Below, one piece after another: positions 36,716 through 46,036 of a stretch of 64,000 nucleotides of DNA. The position numbers and the translations under genes were made by a program. The DNA is from DATBAX01 sp963762965 (GTDB taxonomy: Bacteria > Acidobacteriota > Terriglobia > Terriglobales > Acidobacteriaceae), in assembly GCA_963762965.1 (NCBI GenBank), contig CAVXME010000001.1, forward strand, positions 186,001 to 250,000. Reading direction: 5' to 3'. The notes under the pieces were generated by a model. The model was given only the letters and a program-made list of their open reading frames with translations, was not told where the DNA came from and did not search any database. Numbering within the stretch: position 1 is the first letter of the stretch; the number at the start of each line of letters is the position of its first letter.

Positions 36716-37681
36716 TCAGTGCCGCGCCACCCACAGCAAGAGACCAAAAACCACAACCGGGATGAGCGCCAGCATGATGTAGAAAAGGAATTTTCTGGTG
36801 ACCGGTTCCCGGCGTTTCCTCCAGTCGCGCAACTCCGGACGGTCCTCCACCCCAACCTGGTCGGGACGTTGCAGATCCAGAATCATTTCGTGAGCGCTGG
36901 GATATCGTTTGTTGGGATCGCGTTCCAGAGCTCGATAAATGATCTCCTGCAACTGCGGAGAAATTTCTGGATCAATCTCGCGGGGAGGCATGGGGTTGTT
37001 CAAGAGCCGGTCGTTCATGATGATGAAAGCATTGGCTCCGCTGAACGGCACTTTGCCGGTCAGCATTTCGTAGAGCATGACTCCGAGTGCATAGATGTCA
37101 CTACGCGCGTCTCCGCGTTTGCCTTTGACCTGTTCCGGAGAGATGTAGTCGGGTGTTCCCATGGTCTGGGAAAATTTGGCGAAAGTGAGCCGACGCGAAC
37201 CGACGTTGGCCGCGATGCCGAAGTCAATCAGCTTGATGTGGTCTTCGGCGTCAAGCATGATGTTTTCCGGCTTTAGGTCGCGGTGCACGACGCCATGCTT
37301 GTGAATGTATTCGAGGGCTTCCGCGATGCCCAACGCAATCTTTACGGCGCGCTCGGGAGGCAGTTTTCCCTGCTCGTTGAGGATCTGGCGCAGCAGGCGG
37401 CCTTCCACCCATTCCATGACCATGTAAAACTGGCTTTGGTCGCCGTCTGTGAGGACCTTCATCACGCCAGGGTGGTCGAGTTTTCTGCCAATTTCCTGTT
37501 CCCGTTGAAAACGATCGAAAAAGACTGGATCACCCTCCATCTCGGGATGTGGCACTTTGATGGCGACCGGCAGCCCGGTGCGTAAATCGGTGGCGCGAAA
37601 AATCGAGGCCATCCCGCTGCGGGCGGCTACGCCATCAATGCGGTAGTGATCGAGTTCTTCGCCAGCGTGCAGTGTGGTCAT
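36716..37681 (-). CDS. Membrane-anchored Ser/Thr protein kinase with altered glycine loop
   Basis: 321 aa. The Hanks-type kinase domain (residues about 10-270) has VAIKVPHP (ATP Lys), the catalytic loop HRDLKPEN, the metal DFG in LIDFGIA, GTPDYISPEQ and DIYALGVMLYEMLTG. The Gly-rich loop GxGxxG is degenerate (GVAARSGMASIF), so nucleotide affinity may be changed. A C-terminal membrane helix (FLFYIMLALIPVVVFGLLLWV) anchors it; there is no extracellular sensor domain. A PP2C phosphatase lies downstream on the same strand at 38156, separated by a small transporter-like gene. Confidence 0.87.
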   Translation of the reverse strand: MTTLHAGEELDHYRIDGVAARSGMASIFRATDLRTGLPVAIKVPHPEMEGDPVFFDRFQREQEIGRKLDHPGVMKVLTDGDQSQFYMVMEWVEGRLLRQILNEQGKLPPERAVKIALGIAEALEYIHKHGVVHRDLKPENIMLDAEDHIKLIDFGIAANVGSRRLTFAKFSQTMGTPDYISPEQVKGKRGDARSDIYALGVMLYEMLTGKVPFSGANAFIIMNDRLLNNPMPPREIDPEISPQLQEIIYRALERDPNKRYPSAHEMILDLQRPDQVGVEDRPELRDWRKRREPVTRKFLFYIMLALIPVVVFGLLLWVARH

Positions 37682-37709
37682 TGATTGGAATTACTATCTG
37701 CATCGAGTG

Positions 37710-38075
37710 TCATGAGAATCGGCCCAGGCCTATAATTGCGCCGCCCACGAGAATGAAGGAACCGCCCAACAAAATGCGTGGACTAGGAACTTCGCTGAAC
37801 CGCAGCCACGCCACAATCTGGGCCACCAGGAAGATGAAGGCCGCGTAAACTCCCAACAGTTTTCCGAAGTTCAATCGCGGAAGATTCACCATCACCCCGT
37901 AGAGGATTAATGCTGCGGCCCCGGCGATGAAAGGCAGAATCCTCGCGAGTCCGGTCGCGCGATGCAAACCGGACTGAAAGAAAGAGTCGCCGAGAACTTC
38001 CAAAGTGGCCGCCAGCAACAGGAAAAGAAATGCCCCACCCGTGCTGGATGTTAACCCGTTCAAGACTGAATTCAT
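37710..38075 (-). CDS. Small four-helix membrane protein (SMR/YnfA-like, DMT superfamily)
   Basis: About 121 aa with four hydrophobic helices: GAFLFLLLAATLEVLG, ILPFIAGAAALILYGVMV, LLGVYAAFIFLVAQIVAWLRF and ILLGGSFILVGGAIIGLG. The LEVLGD start, the GVYAAFIFL segment and the P-rich third loop resemble YnfA/SMR small exporters. The exact start is unsure: ATG 38075 has GAGGAG only one base upstream, while TTG 38084 begins within it. It lies between the kinase and phosphatase genes. Confidence 0.6.
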   Translation of the reverse strand: MNSVLNGLTSSTGGAFLFLLLAATLEVLGDSFFQSGLHRATGLARILPFIAGAAALILYGVMVNLPRLNFGKLLGVYAAFIFLVAQIVAWLRFSEVPSPRILLGGSFILVGGAIIGLGRFS

Positions 38076-38155
38076 ACTCCTCAATCATGCCAGAAGTTCC
38101 AGTGGCGAAACATAAAGAATCCATAAAATCATCAAAGCGTTAACCATGAGCACAA

Positions 38156-39016
38156 TCAGCGCAGCCGGTAGGGCCTTCCGCGATACATGCCTACACGCTC
38201 GACTCCACGAACGCGGATGAGCTGCACACTGATGTTATCGCCGCCATCTGCCTGCTTGGCCATCTCGACCAGCTTGTGGGCGGCAGCATTCAAATCAGCC
38301 GTCTGGGCAACGACAGGGGCAATCTCTGATGGACTGACTGCCCCGTGCATGCCATCGGAGCAAAGCATGAGCACATCGCCGACATACACCTGGGTCTCGT
38401 TGGTCTCAACATTGACGAACAGATCGTTTCCCAGGGAACGGCTGAGCACATGACGAGCCGATGACTCTGCCGCTTCCTTGGCGGAAATGAGCCCCATGCG
38501 CGACTGCTCGCCGGCCACGGTATGGTCGCGAGTCAATGCCGAACATTGGCCCCGGCGCACCAGATAGCAACGCGAATCCCCGGCATGGGCCACAACCGCG
38601 CGATCGAAACGCAACGCACAAGCCACGAAGGTCGTGGCCATGGGGACTCCGCCAGGGCTGGCGGTACGGCCAGTTTCGTATACCAGGAGGTTGGCCTGCT
38701 GCAACAGGCGCGGCAACAATGTGGAATGCGATTCTTCTCCCGGAGCGGAGCGAAAGCCGTCCAGGACACTCTCGACAGCGGTGCGGGAGGCCACTTCGCC
38801 TTTCTCGTGGCCCCCTACACCATCAGCCAGCGTAAACAGCCAGCCATGAGAACGAACGAGCAGGGGTGTGGCCGGCACGAAATGACCAACGTAGTCCTCG
38901 TTGTGTTCCCGCACGAGACCGGTGTCGGACAGCTCGGCAAATTCCACTTCCAGCATGGGATATTGTAACGGACGTTCCTCACCGGCAGCGACGGCGATCG
39001 CTTCTCTCGGATCCAC
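38156..39016 (-). CDS. PP2C-type protein phosphatase
   Basis: About 286 aa. The PP2C (PPM) motifs are in order: SDTGLVREHNEDYVG, LFTLADGVGGHEKGEVAS (metal Asp and Gly), ATTFVACALRF, VAHAGDSRCYLVRRGQ, LTRDHTV, DVLMLCSDGMHGAVS and GGDNISVQLIRV. It probably reverses phosphorylation by the kinase at 36716. The start is ambiguous: GTG 39016 has GGGAG four bases upstream; TTG 39031 and ATG 38956 are alternatives. No membrane segment is seen, so it is cytoplasmic. Confidence 0.88.
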   Translation of the reverse strand: MDPREAIAVAAGEERPLQYPMLEVEFAELSDTGLVREHNEDYVGHFVPATPLLVRSHGWLFTLADGVGGHEKGEVASRTAVESVLDGFRSAPGEESHSTLLPRLLQQANLLVYETGRTASPGGVPMATTFVACALRFDRAVVAHAGDSRCYLVRRGQCSALTRDHTVAGEQSRMGLISAKEAAESSARHVLSRSLGNDLFVNVETNETQVYVGDVLMLCSDGMHGAVSPSEIAPVVAQTADLNAAAHKLVEMAKQADGGDNISVQLIRVRGVERVGMYRGRPYRLR

Positions 39017-39036
39017 TCGACTCCCTCGCAAGGCAA

Positions 39037-39060
39037 CGGGCGGGTTTTGAGGCCCGCCCG
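39037..39060 (-). terminator. Hairpin between the permease and phosphatase genes
   Basis: CGGGCGGG (39037-39044) pairs with CCCGCCCG (39053-39060) around an 8-base loop. No long T-run follows on the minus strand, so termination efficiency is uncertain. Confidence 0.4.
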
Positions 39061-39106
39061 AGCTTCACAAATCAAAAACTAACGTTTCAGCGACAACTCA
39101 TGACCA

Positions 39107-40915
39107 TCACACCGCTTTGGCTTGCGGCACTCCTTCCACGAGTGTTGTCCGGCCCGATTTCTTACTGGCCCGGATAAAGTAGATCCCACCGTAGATGGCC
39201 CAGACCAGAGCCACTCCCAAGGCCAACAGCGGCTCCATCTTGGTGCCAATTCCCATGAACGGACCGACCACATAAAACGCCATACAGGCCAGGTTGGCAA
39301 GCAGTCCGAACACCGGAATCAACAGATGACGCACCAGCTTAAACTTCGGGTGATTGTGGTAGCAGACGATGCAAGTGATGCAACTCAGCATGTACAGCAA
39401 GAAAGTCCCGAAGTTCGAAGCCAGCGTTGTCGTCAGGAAGGTATTCGGCAACGCCGCCATCTTGTCGTGGGTGGTGTAGCCGAAACTGGACCAGAAACCA
39501 TGAGGCAATGCTGCGATGGAAGCGTCCGAGGGAGCGGCGCCATCGCCGAAGAACACCACCACCGTGATGCAGCCGACGATTGCGGAGATGATGGCCAGCG
39601 TCCAGATGGCTTTGTGCGGGGTCAGGTTGGTCGAATGCAGTGCGCCCATGGAATCAGGCAATTCTTTATCTTTGCCCATGGCGTAGGTCACGCGAGCCCC
39701 GGTGTTGAGGCAGGACAAGGTAGTCCCGATCAACGCCAGAAACACGGTCGCAGCTTCCACCAGCATGAAGATGCGTCCGTTGCCTGGGCCGAACAAGCCA
39801 TCGCCTACGATGACCATCATGTCCCCGATGGGCGCGGACGAAGCCGCGGCATAGCCCATGGGATACCCGCTATTGAGAAAATAGTTCGCGGCAAAATACT
39901 CGAACAGATAACAGAAACAGCCTTGAACCAGCAGTGAAGTGATGACTGCAATGGGAACGTCGCGTTTAGCGTTTTTAGCCTCGCCTCCCATCGAGGTGAC
40001 CGATTCAAATCCCACCAGAATCAAAATAGCGACGCAGGCCTGCGCAAACATCCAACTAAACTTATGCATACTGACGACAGAACCGGCCGTGGGATGGGAG
40101 ACGAACGCGCCAGTGGAATCTGTCGCGGGATAGTCAATGTGAAAAGGAACTGGCTTCCCCGATGAGTCAAGCTTCGGTTGGGGAACGCCGCTCGCATCAC
40201 GAACGATGGTGTCGGTCGAGACCCCATTGACGACTGCAGTTGTGGTTGCGAAATCGTAGCTGTATGACGCGCTGGTCTGCGGATCAAACTGGAGGGCCGT
40301 GCTACCCGGCTTATGATTGATGCGGTATCCCAGAGCCACGACGGTGAATACCAGCAACGCGCTGATCTGGATCACGTTGATGGCAATGTTCACCGAGGTC
40401 GAACCGTTTACGCCTCTGTGGGCGATGTAGGCGACACCGAACGCAGCTGCGATAGCGACAGCCATCATGAACATGGGCCCAGGATTGGAGGCGCTCATGA
40501 AATTTGGCCAAATCGTCCCCACCAAATAGCCGGAGATGACTCCGATAACCCCGACCATCACTCCTGGATAGATCCAGTAGTAGAGGTGGGAGCCCCAGCC
40601 GACGACGAATTTGGCTAACCGGGCGTAAGGCCAGGCGGTGTCATGGTTGAGGAAGGATTGCTCGGCAAAGTAGTAAGAGCTGCCGGTGCCTGGATATAGC
40701 TTGGCCATTTCGGCATAACAAACAGCGGTGGCCAGGCACAATGCGGTGGCAAACACGATGCCGATCCACATCGAGGGCGCGGTCGCGCCAGTGGCAGCCT
40801 GTCCGGCAAAGGTGAGCCAAAGAAAAGCGCCGGGCGCGATCAGCGCCATGGCGTTCATTGTCAAACCGGTCAGACCTAAACTCTGCTTCATTTCTACTGG
40901 GGCATTCGTTGCCAT
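39107..40915 (-). CDS. APC-superfamily amino acid permease
   Basis: 602 aa with about 12 membrane segments. The first helix region LTMNAMALIAPGAFLWLTF and GTGSSYYFAEQ are typical of APC amino acid/polyamine transporters. There is a long periplasmic or cytoplasmic loop of about 80 residues (YRINHKPGSTAL to SVVSMHKFSW) that is not usual. GFESVTSMGGEAKNAKRDVP matches the APC GFE..T..EE.K.P-like motif. The start is at ATG 40915, with GGAG nine bases upstream. It lies downstream of the porin on the same strand; the two could form an outer-plus-inner-membrane uptake route (inference). Confidence 0.85.
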   Translation of the reverse strand: MATNAPVEMKQSLGLTGLTMNAMALIAPGAFLWLTFAGQAATGATAPSMWIGIVFATALCLATAVCYAEMAKLYPGTGSSYYFAEQSFLNHDTAWPYARLAKFVVGWGSHLYYWIYPGVMVGVIGVISGYLVGTIWPNFMSASNPGPMFMMAVAIAAAFGVAYIAHRGVNGSTSVNIAINVIQISALLVFTVVALGYRINHKPGSTALQFDPQTSASYSYDFATTTAVVNGVSTDTIVRDASGVPQPKLDSSGKPVPFHIDYPATDSTGAFVSHPTAGSVVSMHKFSWMFAQACVAILILVGFESVTSMGGEAKNAKRDVPIAVITSLLVQGCFCYLFEYFAANYFLNSGYPMGYAAASSAPIGDMMVIVGDGLFGPGNGRIFMLVEAATVFLALIGTTLSCLNTGARVTYAMGKDKELPDSMGALHSTNLTPHKAIWTLAIISAIVGCITVVVFFGDGAAPSDASIAALPHGFWSSFGYTTHDKMAALPNTFLTTTLASNFGTFLLYMLSCITCIVCYHNHPKFKLVRHLLIPVFGLLANLACMAFYVVGPFMGIGTKMEPLLALGVALVWAIYGGIYFIRASKKSGRTTLVEGVPQAKAV

Positions 40916-41085
40916 TGTTTCTTCTCCTTCGAAGTGGGCTTCGGACATCGTCGTCCGTTTCTAGCTCAATCTTTCTCTCCGCTCTGGCGCGAGATTGGCT
41001 TGGGCAACGTTCGGTTCTTGCCCAAGCCTAGCCCGCGTTTCGATCAACTTCGATTACCACTGCACCACGAAACTCCGCGTGCTCA

Positions 41086-42333
41086 TCAAAACATGAAGCC
41101 TGCTTCGAGAACGCCGCGCGGTTGGTTATTATCGGTCCCGGAACTGCCAAAAACGAAGCCCGGCACAGAGCTGGTAGCGTGAACGATCGAGAAGTCTCCC
41201 CGCAGGAAAAAGGCATCCTTGACATAAGTCGGGGTGACGGTGAATGCGAACGCGCCGCTACCTGGGCCATACAACAAGCTGATGGCTTCGGGGTCGGCGA
41301 CATTTCCACTCGATTTAATGTATTCCGGCCGGACCGCCAGCGAGACTCCGTGTTTGAAAAGACGGGTCAGCAGGACCGCGCCTCCAGTGGTGTGAGCTCC
41401 CTGAAAAATTCCTATGCTCGCATTGGTGGCGACGTTGCTGTATTGCAAATATGGATTGATTACCCAATTCCCCTTGCTGTACGTGTAGAGGAGGTTATAG
41501 ATCGATTCGTTGTTTAGATACAGAGGTGTTGCCAGCGTGTTCTTCGCGTACGCCCCAGCATTCCCGCCACCCACAAAGGCCAGCGTATTTGCGGCATTGA
41601 AGGCGTAAGTCAGAGAACCCGTAAGCCAGGTGTAACGGTTCGAGTAAAAGCCATCGTTCCAGCTGAAGGCTGTGGTCAGTTTCTTGTGGGTCCAATTGAG
41701 TTGGACGCCGCGATTGACGGCGTTCTCCTGGTTCCACAGAAGACCACGCTCGATGTTCATATTTTCAAACGTGAACGTGTATTCCGCCCCAATCAGTGTA
41801 GGCAGAGCGCCGATCTCTACGTTGAAATTGCCCTTCACCAGCTTGAGAAAGCCTTGCGGGAACGGGCCGTAAACGTGTCTTACCGTGTCGCCAGTCGAAA
41901 GGAAGGGCGTTCCCAAAGCCGGCAGGTCGTAGGCGCCAGCTTGCAGGTAGAACTGCCACCAGCCGGCGGTTTTTTGGATGAAGATCTGGGCATTGCTGAC
42001 ATCCCAATGCGAATCCGGATCGCCTGGGACAGCATTCCCTTCGCTCCAGCCCATGCCGCTCAGAATGCCGTTGACCTCCAGTTTTCCAAACGGGCCGGCT
42101 GCAATCTCATGAGGAAGCGCCAGTGATAGCGGTCCTGACATCGACGGCGTGGGTAGAGGTGCTGGCGCGGCCGGTGCGGCCGCTGGTGTTGTAGGTGCTG
42201 CCGGAGCCGGTGTCTGGTCCGCGGGTGGGGTAGTGCTGGTTGAGGTTTGGGCAACCGTGGCGGGTGTTGCCACGAACGACAAGCCCGCTACCATAGCTAA
42301 CGCTACATAACGGACGATGGAGGCACTCTTCAT
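41086..42333 (-). CDS. Outer-membrane porin (OmpL/BBP2-like)
   Basis: 415 aa. Signal peptide (ALAMVAGLSFVATPATVAQ), a Pro/Ala/Thr linker, then a 16-18-strand-like beta-barrel pattern with repeated aromatic belts (GWWQFYLQAGAY, RGVQLNWTHKKLTTAFSWNDG, YNLLYTYSKGNWVINPYLQYSN, FFLRGDFSIVHA), ending in GFMF, the C-terminal Phe used by the BAM machinery. GWSEGNAVPGDPDSHWDVSNAQIFIQK fits the BBP2/OmpL-like family. It probably lets small polar solutes through; the neighbouring amino acid permease suggests one cargo. Confidence 0.8.
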   Translation of the reverse strand: MKSASIVRYVALAMVAGLSFVATPATVAQTSTSTTPPADQTPAPAAPTTPAAAPAAPAPLPTPSMSGPLSLALPHEIAAGPFGKLEVNGILSGMGWSEGNAVPGDPDSHWDVSNAQIFIQKTAGWWQFYLQAGAYDLPALGTPFLSTGDTVRHVYGPFPQGFLKLVKGNFNVEIGALPTLIGAEYTFTFENMNIERGLLWNQENAVNRGVQLNWTHKKLTTAFSWNDGFYSNRYTWLTGSLTYAFNAANTLAFVGGGNAGAYAKNTLATPLYLNNESIYNLLYTYSKGNWVINPYLQYSNVATNASIGIFQGAHTTGGAVLLTRLFKHGVSLAVRPEYIKSSGNVADPEAISLLYGPGSGAFAFTVTPTYVKDAFFLRGDFSIVHATSSVPGFVFGSSGTDNNQPRGVLEAGFMF

Positions 42334-42908
42334 AGTTTTGGCTGCTCGCTGTTTTCAAACTAGTCGCCCGCTTACGCGGCGTGCTCTGTGCGACAGTGAG
42401 CGCAAGTTATTGGGTTTGATCCGGAGTGTCCAATTGATTGTTTTTCTGACTTACATTAAAAATACTTTCAGAAATTAAATTTATGACGTGCATTCATGAG
42501 AGTTTTAGCCGCTGAAAACAAAGGGCCTTTCGGCTGTCTATAGACGTAAGCTGTGAAAACTTCCTATTAGCAGGATTCATTTCACAAATGGCGTAGTCGC
42601 ACCCCTCCCCCAATCGATGGGATACGGCATGACCAAGAGGCACATAGGCGGATTACATTCCAGGGCTTGCGACGGGTTTTGGCAAGGCTATGGGACAATT
42701 GGATGCCCGTAGCAAGAATCTAAATGCCTATATTTTTCAATAGCTTGCGGGGATAACTTCAGTGGTTCAGTGTCCCTTTGATTGATTGTCCTATCCCTCC
42801 GCCTAAGCCTATAATTGAGTCACTCTGGTAAGGGTTCTCCGTCAGGTTTGTGGGTAGGTGGCCGCGGGAGTGTTTCTGGCTTCCGCGTTGAAACCTAGGC
42901 ATATTGCT
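42334..42908. other. 575-base gene-free, AT-rich gap with a -10 box for the transglycosylase
   Basis: It lies between the divergent porin and transglycosylase genes. TATAAT at 42810-42815 (context CCTATAATTGAG) is the likely -10 for the rightward gene, giving a leader of about 90 bases. The part 42430-42760 is distinctly AT-rich with no reading frame; it should contain the porin promoter. I found no recognised riboswitch. Confidence 0.5.
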
Positions 42909-43775
42909 ATGGAAAAGCGCCTGCAACTCGCCCTGATGGCTGGTCTCGTAACCGCGACCTTCCTTTCTTTCGCTCAGGCAGAAGCCGGTTCTGCCGGCAA
43001 TATGACTGCGCCGATCACTGCCAGCACGGATGACAGTGGACATAAAGTCTATGTAAACGAAGCGGTTGCCATGCCCTCCGCCAAAAGATCTGTTACCAGG
43101 ACGCAGACGAATTCGCTGGTCTACTGGAGCACCACCGCACATCGCTGGAAGCCGGTTCCCTCCGCCAACATTCGGGCCGCCCGCTCCGCGGCGGCCGAAG
43201 TGAACCAGTATTTGGGCAATGACGGGAATGAGGCGTCCAACTCACAAATCCAGTATTCGAGTACGGCTCGAGGCAAACCCTTTAGCGAACAAGAGATCAA
43301 CGCAGCCATCGACCATGCTGCATCCCGGCACAATGTGGACCCGAGTCTGGTGCGTGCGGTGATCAAAGTGGAGTCCAATTTCAATCCCAACGCAGTTTCC
43401 CGGAAGGGAGCCATGGGATTGATGCAGCTCATGCCACAAACCGCGCGGCAACTGAAAGTGACCAATCCGTTCGACCCCGGCCAGAACGTTGATGCCGGAG
43501 TCCGCCATCTCAAGCAGTTGATGGAAAACTACGGAGGCGATGTGAAGCTCACGCTGGCTGCCTACAATGCCGGCCAAGCAGCGGTGTCGCGAAGCAACGG
43601 AGTACCGCACTTTGCCGAGACCCGCAAATACGTGAAACGCATCACCGACTTGTATTACGGAGGTCCAGGCGTGAACCCGCTCTTCTCAGGTTTAACCATG
43701 GACAGCGTGTCGCATGAGCCAGTGCGAGTGCAACGGGACTCAAAGGGCGTGCTTTACATCAGTAACACGGATTAG
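42909..43775 (+). CDS. Lytic transglycosylase (SLT domain)
   Basis: 288 aa exported muramidase-like enzyme that cleaves peptidoglycan to 1,6-anhydro products. The signal peptide (LALMAGLVTATFLSFAQA) is followed by a linker and, at the C-terminal half, the SLT domain: SLVRAVIKVESNFNPNAVS with the catalytic Glu in KVES, GAMGLMQLMPQTARQL and LAAYNAGQAAV. The ATG at 42909 is preferred; upstream in-frame codons would precede the signal peptide. The amidase gene follows 12 bases later, so both belong to one wall-degrading operon. Confidence 0.9.
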   Translation: MEKRLQLALMAGLVTATFLSFAQAEAGSAGNMTAPITASTDDSGHKVYVNEAVAMPSAKRSVTRTQTNSLVYWSTTAHRWKPVPSANIRAARSAAAEVNQYLGNDGNEASNSQIQYSSTARGKPFSEQEINAAIDHAASRHNVDPSLVRAVIKVESNFNPNAVSRKGAMGLMQLMPQTARQLKVTNPFDPGQNVDAGVRHLKQLMENYGGDVKLTLAAYNAGQAAVSRSNGVPHFAETRKYVKRITDLYYGGPGVNPLFSGLTMDSVSHEPVRVQRDSKGVLYISNTD

Positions 43776-43787
43776 CAGGCCAGAACA

Positions 43788-43949
43788 TTGAAGAACTCTG
43801 ATCGAAGCCGACGGGCTCTGCGCTGGAGTGCAGCTCTACTCCTTCTAATGTTGCCGGGACTGTCCGCCTACGCAAGAACCCACAAATCAGAAGCTTGGGC
43901 CCGTTCCCAATTTGCCAGCGCTGGAGAACCTGCGGGATGCTTTGAATAA
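43788..43949 (+). pseudogene. N-terminal part (signal peptide) of the frameshifted amidase gene
   Basis: From TTG 43788 the frame encodes a basic N-terminus, a hydrophobic core (ALRWSAALLLLMLPGLSAYA) and HKSEAWARSQFASA, then runs into a TAA at 43947. If one G of GCTGGAGAAC (43923/43924) is removed, the reading continues smoothly as FASA-ENLRDALNKRPAEQRT into the next segment. This is therefore the signal peptide of the protein whose TPR part is at 43912-44466. It may be a genuine mutation or a sequencing error. Confidence 0.65.
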
Positions 43950-44466
43950 ACGCCCCGCGGAGCAGCGCACTCGCCATGAATACCAGACCGTGGTGAATGC
44001 CTATCGCCGCATTTACTTCGGCGCGCCAAGCTCAACTGAGTCCGCCGCCAGCGTGGCTGCCGCCGCTGAACTCACAGTGGAGATGGGGCGGCGTTTCGAC
44101 GACGATGACATTCTGCGCTCAGCCATCAAGCAATATGAGTTCTTGCGCCGCGAATATCCCGGAAGCAAATATCGCTTTGAAGCCCTGCTTGCCATCGGGC
44201 AAATTTACCAGGACGATCTCAACGATGTAGCCCGTGGCCGCGAGGTCTTCGAGGAATTCCTGCGACGCTATCCGCACAGCCACCTGGCCCAGCAGGCAAG
44301 TGCTGAGCTGGCCGGGGCGGTGCAACCGGCGGCGCTCAAGTCCAAAGAGGCAGATCCCACGAAAACCCCGGCACGAAATCGACGAAAGACTTCACCAGCA
44401 AAGACGCGGGAAATGATGATGCAGCCAGTAACGATACCGCCGCTTCCGACGATGATTCCCCGGTAA
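43912..44466 (+). CDS. TPR-like middle segment of the amidase gene (shifted frame)
   Basis: In frame +1 relative to the signal peptide and the amidase. It reads ENLRDALNKRPAEQRTRHEYQ, then helix-turn-helix repeats of TPR type (AAAELTVEMGRRFDDDDILR; AIKQYEFLRREYPGSKYRFEAL; GREVFEEFLRRYPHSHLAQQA). There is no signal peptide and no ribosome-binding site of its own, so it is not an independent gene. Near 44350-44362 (AAAACCCC) the sense frame returns to that of the amidase; the rest of this frame to 44466 is nonsense. The domain likely mediates protein contacts in the periplasm. Confidence 0.65.
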   Translation: MPALENLRDALNKRPAEQRTRHEYQTVVNAYRRIYFGAPSSTESAASVAAAAELTVEMGRRFDDDDILRSAIKQYEFLRREYPGSKYRFEALLAIGQIYQDDLNDVARGREVFEEFLRRYPHSHLAQQASAELAGAVQPAALKSKEADPTKTPARNRRKTSPAKTREMMMQPVTIPPLPTMIPR

Positions 44467-44507
44467 ACTCCGCGCTGCCTGGATCTCGAAGGGCCCAGCA
44501 AATCCAA

Positions 44508-45956
44508 GTGACCGGGGTTCGCCACTGGTCAACGCCGGACTATACCCGCGTGGCCATTGATCTCGAACAGGATGTGAAATACGAATCGCAACGCATTGAC
44601 CATCCCGATCGTGTGTTCTTCGACCTGCTCGATACCAAGCTCAATCCTGCGCTCCTGGGCAAGACCTTTGACGTCGACGATGGACTACTGAAGAAGATCC
44701 GCATAGCCCAATACCAGCCGGGACGGTCGCGGATTGTGTTGGAAGTCGATGGAGACTCTACCTATGACGCGGTGCTGTTAACCAACCCGCCCAGGTTGTT
44801 CATCGACATACGCAACAAGCAGGCGGCGAAGACAATCGTGGTAAAGCAAGATGCTGTCGCGGTGAGATCAAATCCTGCGCCGGCTGTCGTGAAATCCAAG
44901 CCGACATCCGAAGCATTCACGGATGCTTCCGTAATCAAGGTCCGGGCGGACAACAAGAAGCCAGCCCAGCTTACGAACGTCGCCATCCAAACCACCAGCC
45001 CGGCCAAGAAGACCATCGTCGAAGCCGATGACGACGATGAGAACACCGTTGCAAAACTCGATCCTCCAGTGAGCAAACTTCCTGTGAGCGTGCAGGACAC
45101 ACCCGCTCCGGTGGACCACCCTAAGGCTGCATCCACGACCAGTGCAAAGGGAAAGCGCAACTCCATAACATCCGGACCGGATGTTCGCGAGGCCCAGCCG
45201 ACCGCCAGTGGCGATCGTTCACTGATCCGTGCGCTGGGGCTGAAGATTGGCAAGATTGTGATTGATCCCGGCCATGGCGGTCACGATACCGGCACCATTG
45301 GGCCACATGGGCTGGAGGAGAAAGATCTGGTTCTCGACGTAAGTCGTCGCCTGGGCAAACTGCTGGAAGCGCGGATGGGTGCGGAAGTGGTCTTTACGCG
45401 CAAGGACGACACCTTCATTCCGCTGGAGACCCGGACTTCCATTGCCAACCAGGAGCAGGCGGATTTGTTCGTCTCAGTGCACGCGAATTCCAGTCACGAT
45501 CCGGATGCACGCGGTGTGGAGACTTACTACCTGAACTTTACGTCGTCCTCCGAGGCGCTGGACGTGGCGGCGCGGGAGAATGCCGCGTCTGACAAGACGA
45601 TCTATGAGTTGCAAGATCTGGTCAAGAAGATTGCACTAAAGGAAAAGATCGAAGAATCACAAGAATTCGCATCCGATGTGCAGCAATCCCTGCATAGCGG
45701 CCTGTCGACCAAAAATCCGGGATTGCGCAATCGCGGCGTAAAGAAAGCGCCGTTCATTGTGCTGATCGGTGCCAATATGCCGTCGATTCTGGCGGAAATC
45801 TCCTTTGTTAGTAATCCTGGTGATGAGCACCGGCTGCGGACCCCGGAATATCGCCAGCGGATTGCAGAATCGTTGTATCGCGGTATTTCCAAGTATGTTA
45901 GTGGCTTGAGCGGCGTAAAAGTCGCGAGCAAGATGGACAAGGGCGCCGGGCAGTAA
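44508..45956 (+). CDS. N-acetylmuramoyl-L-alanine amidase (AMIN + Amidase_3)
   Basis: 482 aa as opened here. The N-terminal AMIN domain (TPDYTRVAIDLEQDVKYE, RIRIAQ-type KKIRIAQYQPGRSRIVLEV, RLFIDIRN) targets the enzyme. A charged linker follows, then the zinc amidase with IVIDPGHGGHDTGTIG (zinc His), the Glu in LEEKDLVLDV, LFVSVHANSS (zinc His) and ILAEISFVSNP (catalytic Glu). The same frame is readable upstream of 44508 as a polar linker (STKDFTSKDAGNDDAAS) that joins the TPR part, so the real gene is about 43788-45956, with two frameshifts. It separates daughter cells by cutting septal peptidoglycan. Confidence 0.88.
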   Translation: MTGVRHWSTPDYTRVAIDLEQDVKYESQRIDHPDRVFFDLLDTKLNPALLGKTFDVDDGLLKKIRIAQYQPGRSRIVLEVDGDSTYDAVLLTNPPRLFIDIRNKQAAKTIVVKQDAVAVRSNPAPAVVKSKPTSEAFTDASVIKVRADNKKPAQLTNVAIQTTSPAKKTIVEADDDDENTVAKLDPPVSKLPVSVQDTPAPVDHPKAASTTSAKGKRNSITSGPDVREAQPTASGDRSLIRALGLKIGKIVIDPGHGGHDTGTIGPHGLEEKDLVLDVSRRLGKLLEARMGAEVVFTRKDDTFIPLETRTSIANQEQADLFVSVHANSSHDPDARGVETYYLNFTSSSEALDVAARENAASDKTIYELQDLVKKIALKEKIEESQEFASDVQQSLHSGLSTKNPGLRNRGVKKAPFIVLIGANMPSILAEISFVSNPGDEHRLRTPEYRQRIAESLYRGISKYVSGLSGVKVASKMDKGAGQ

Positions 45957-46036
45957 AAGCCTCCTTTCTGGAAACTTTCCCAGCCAGTCTGTAGTCTAAT
46001 GATAAGGAAGGTGTTGTTTCGCCTTCTTGTGTCTCC

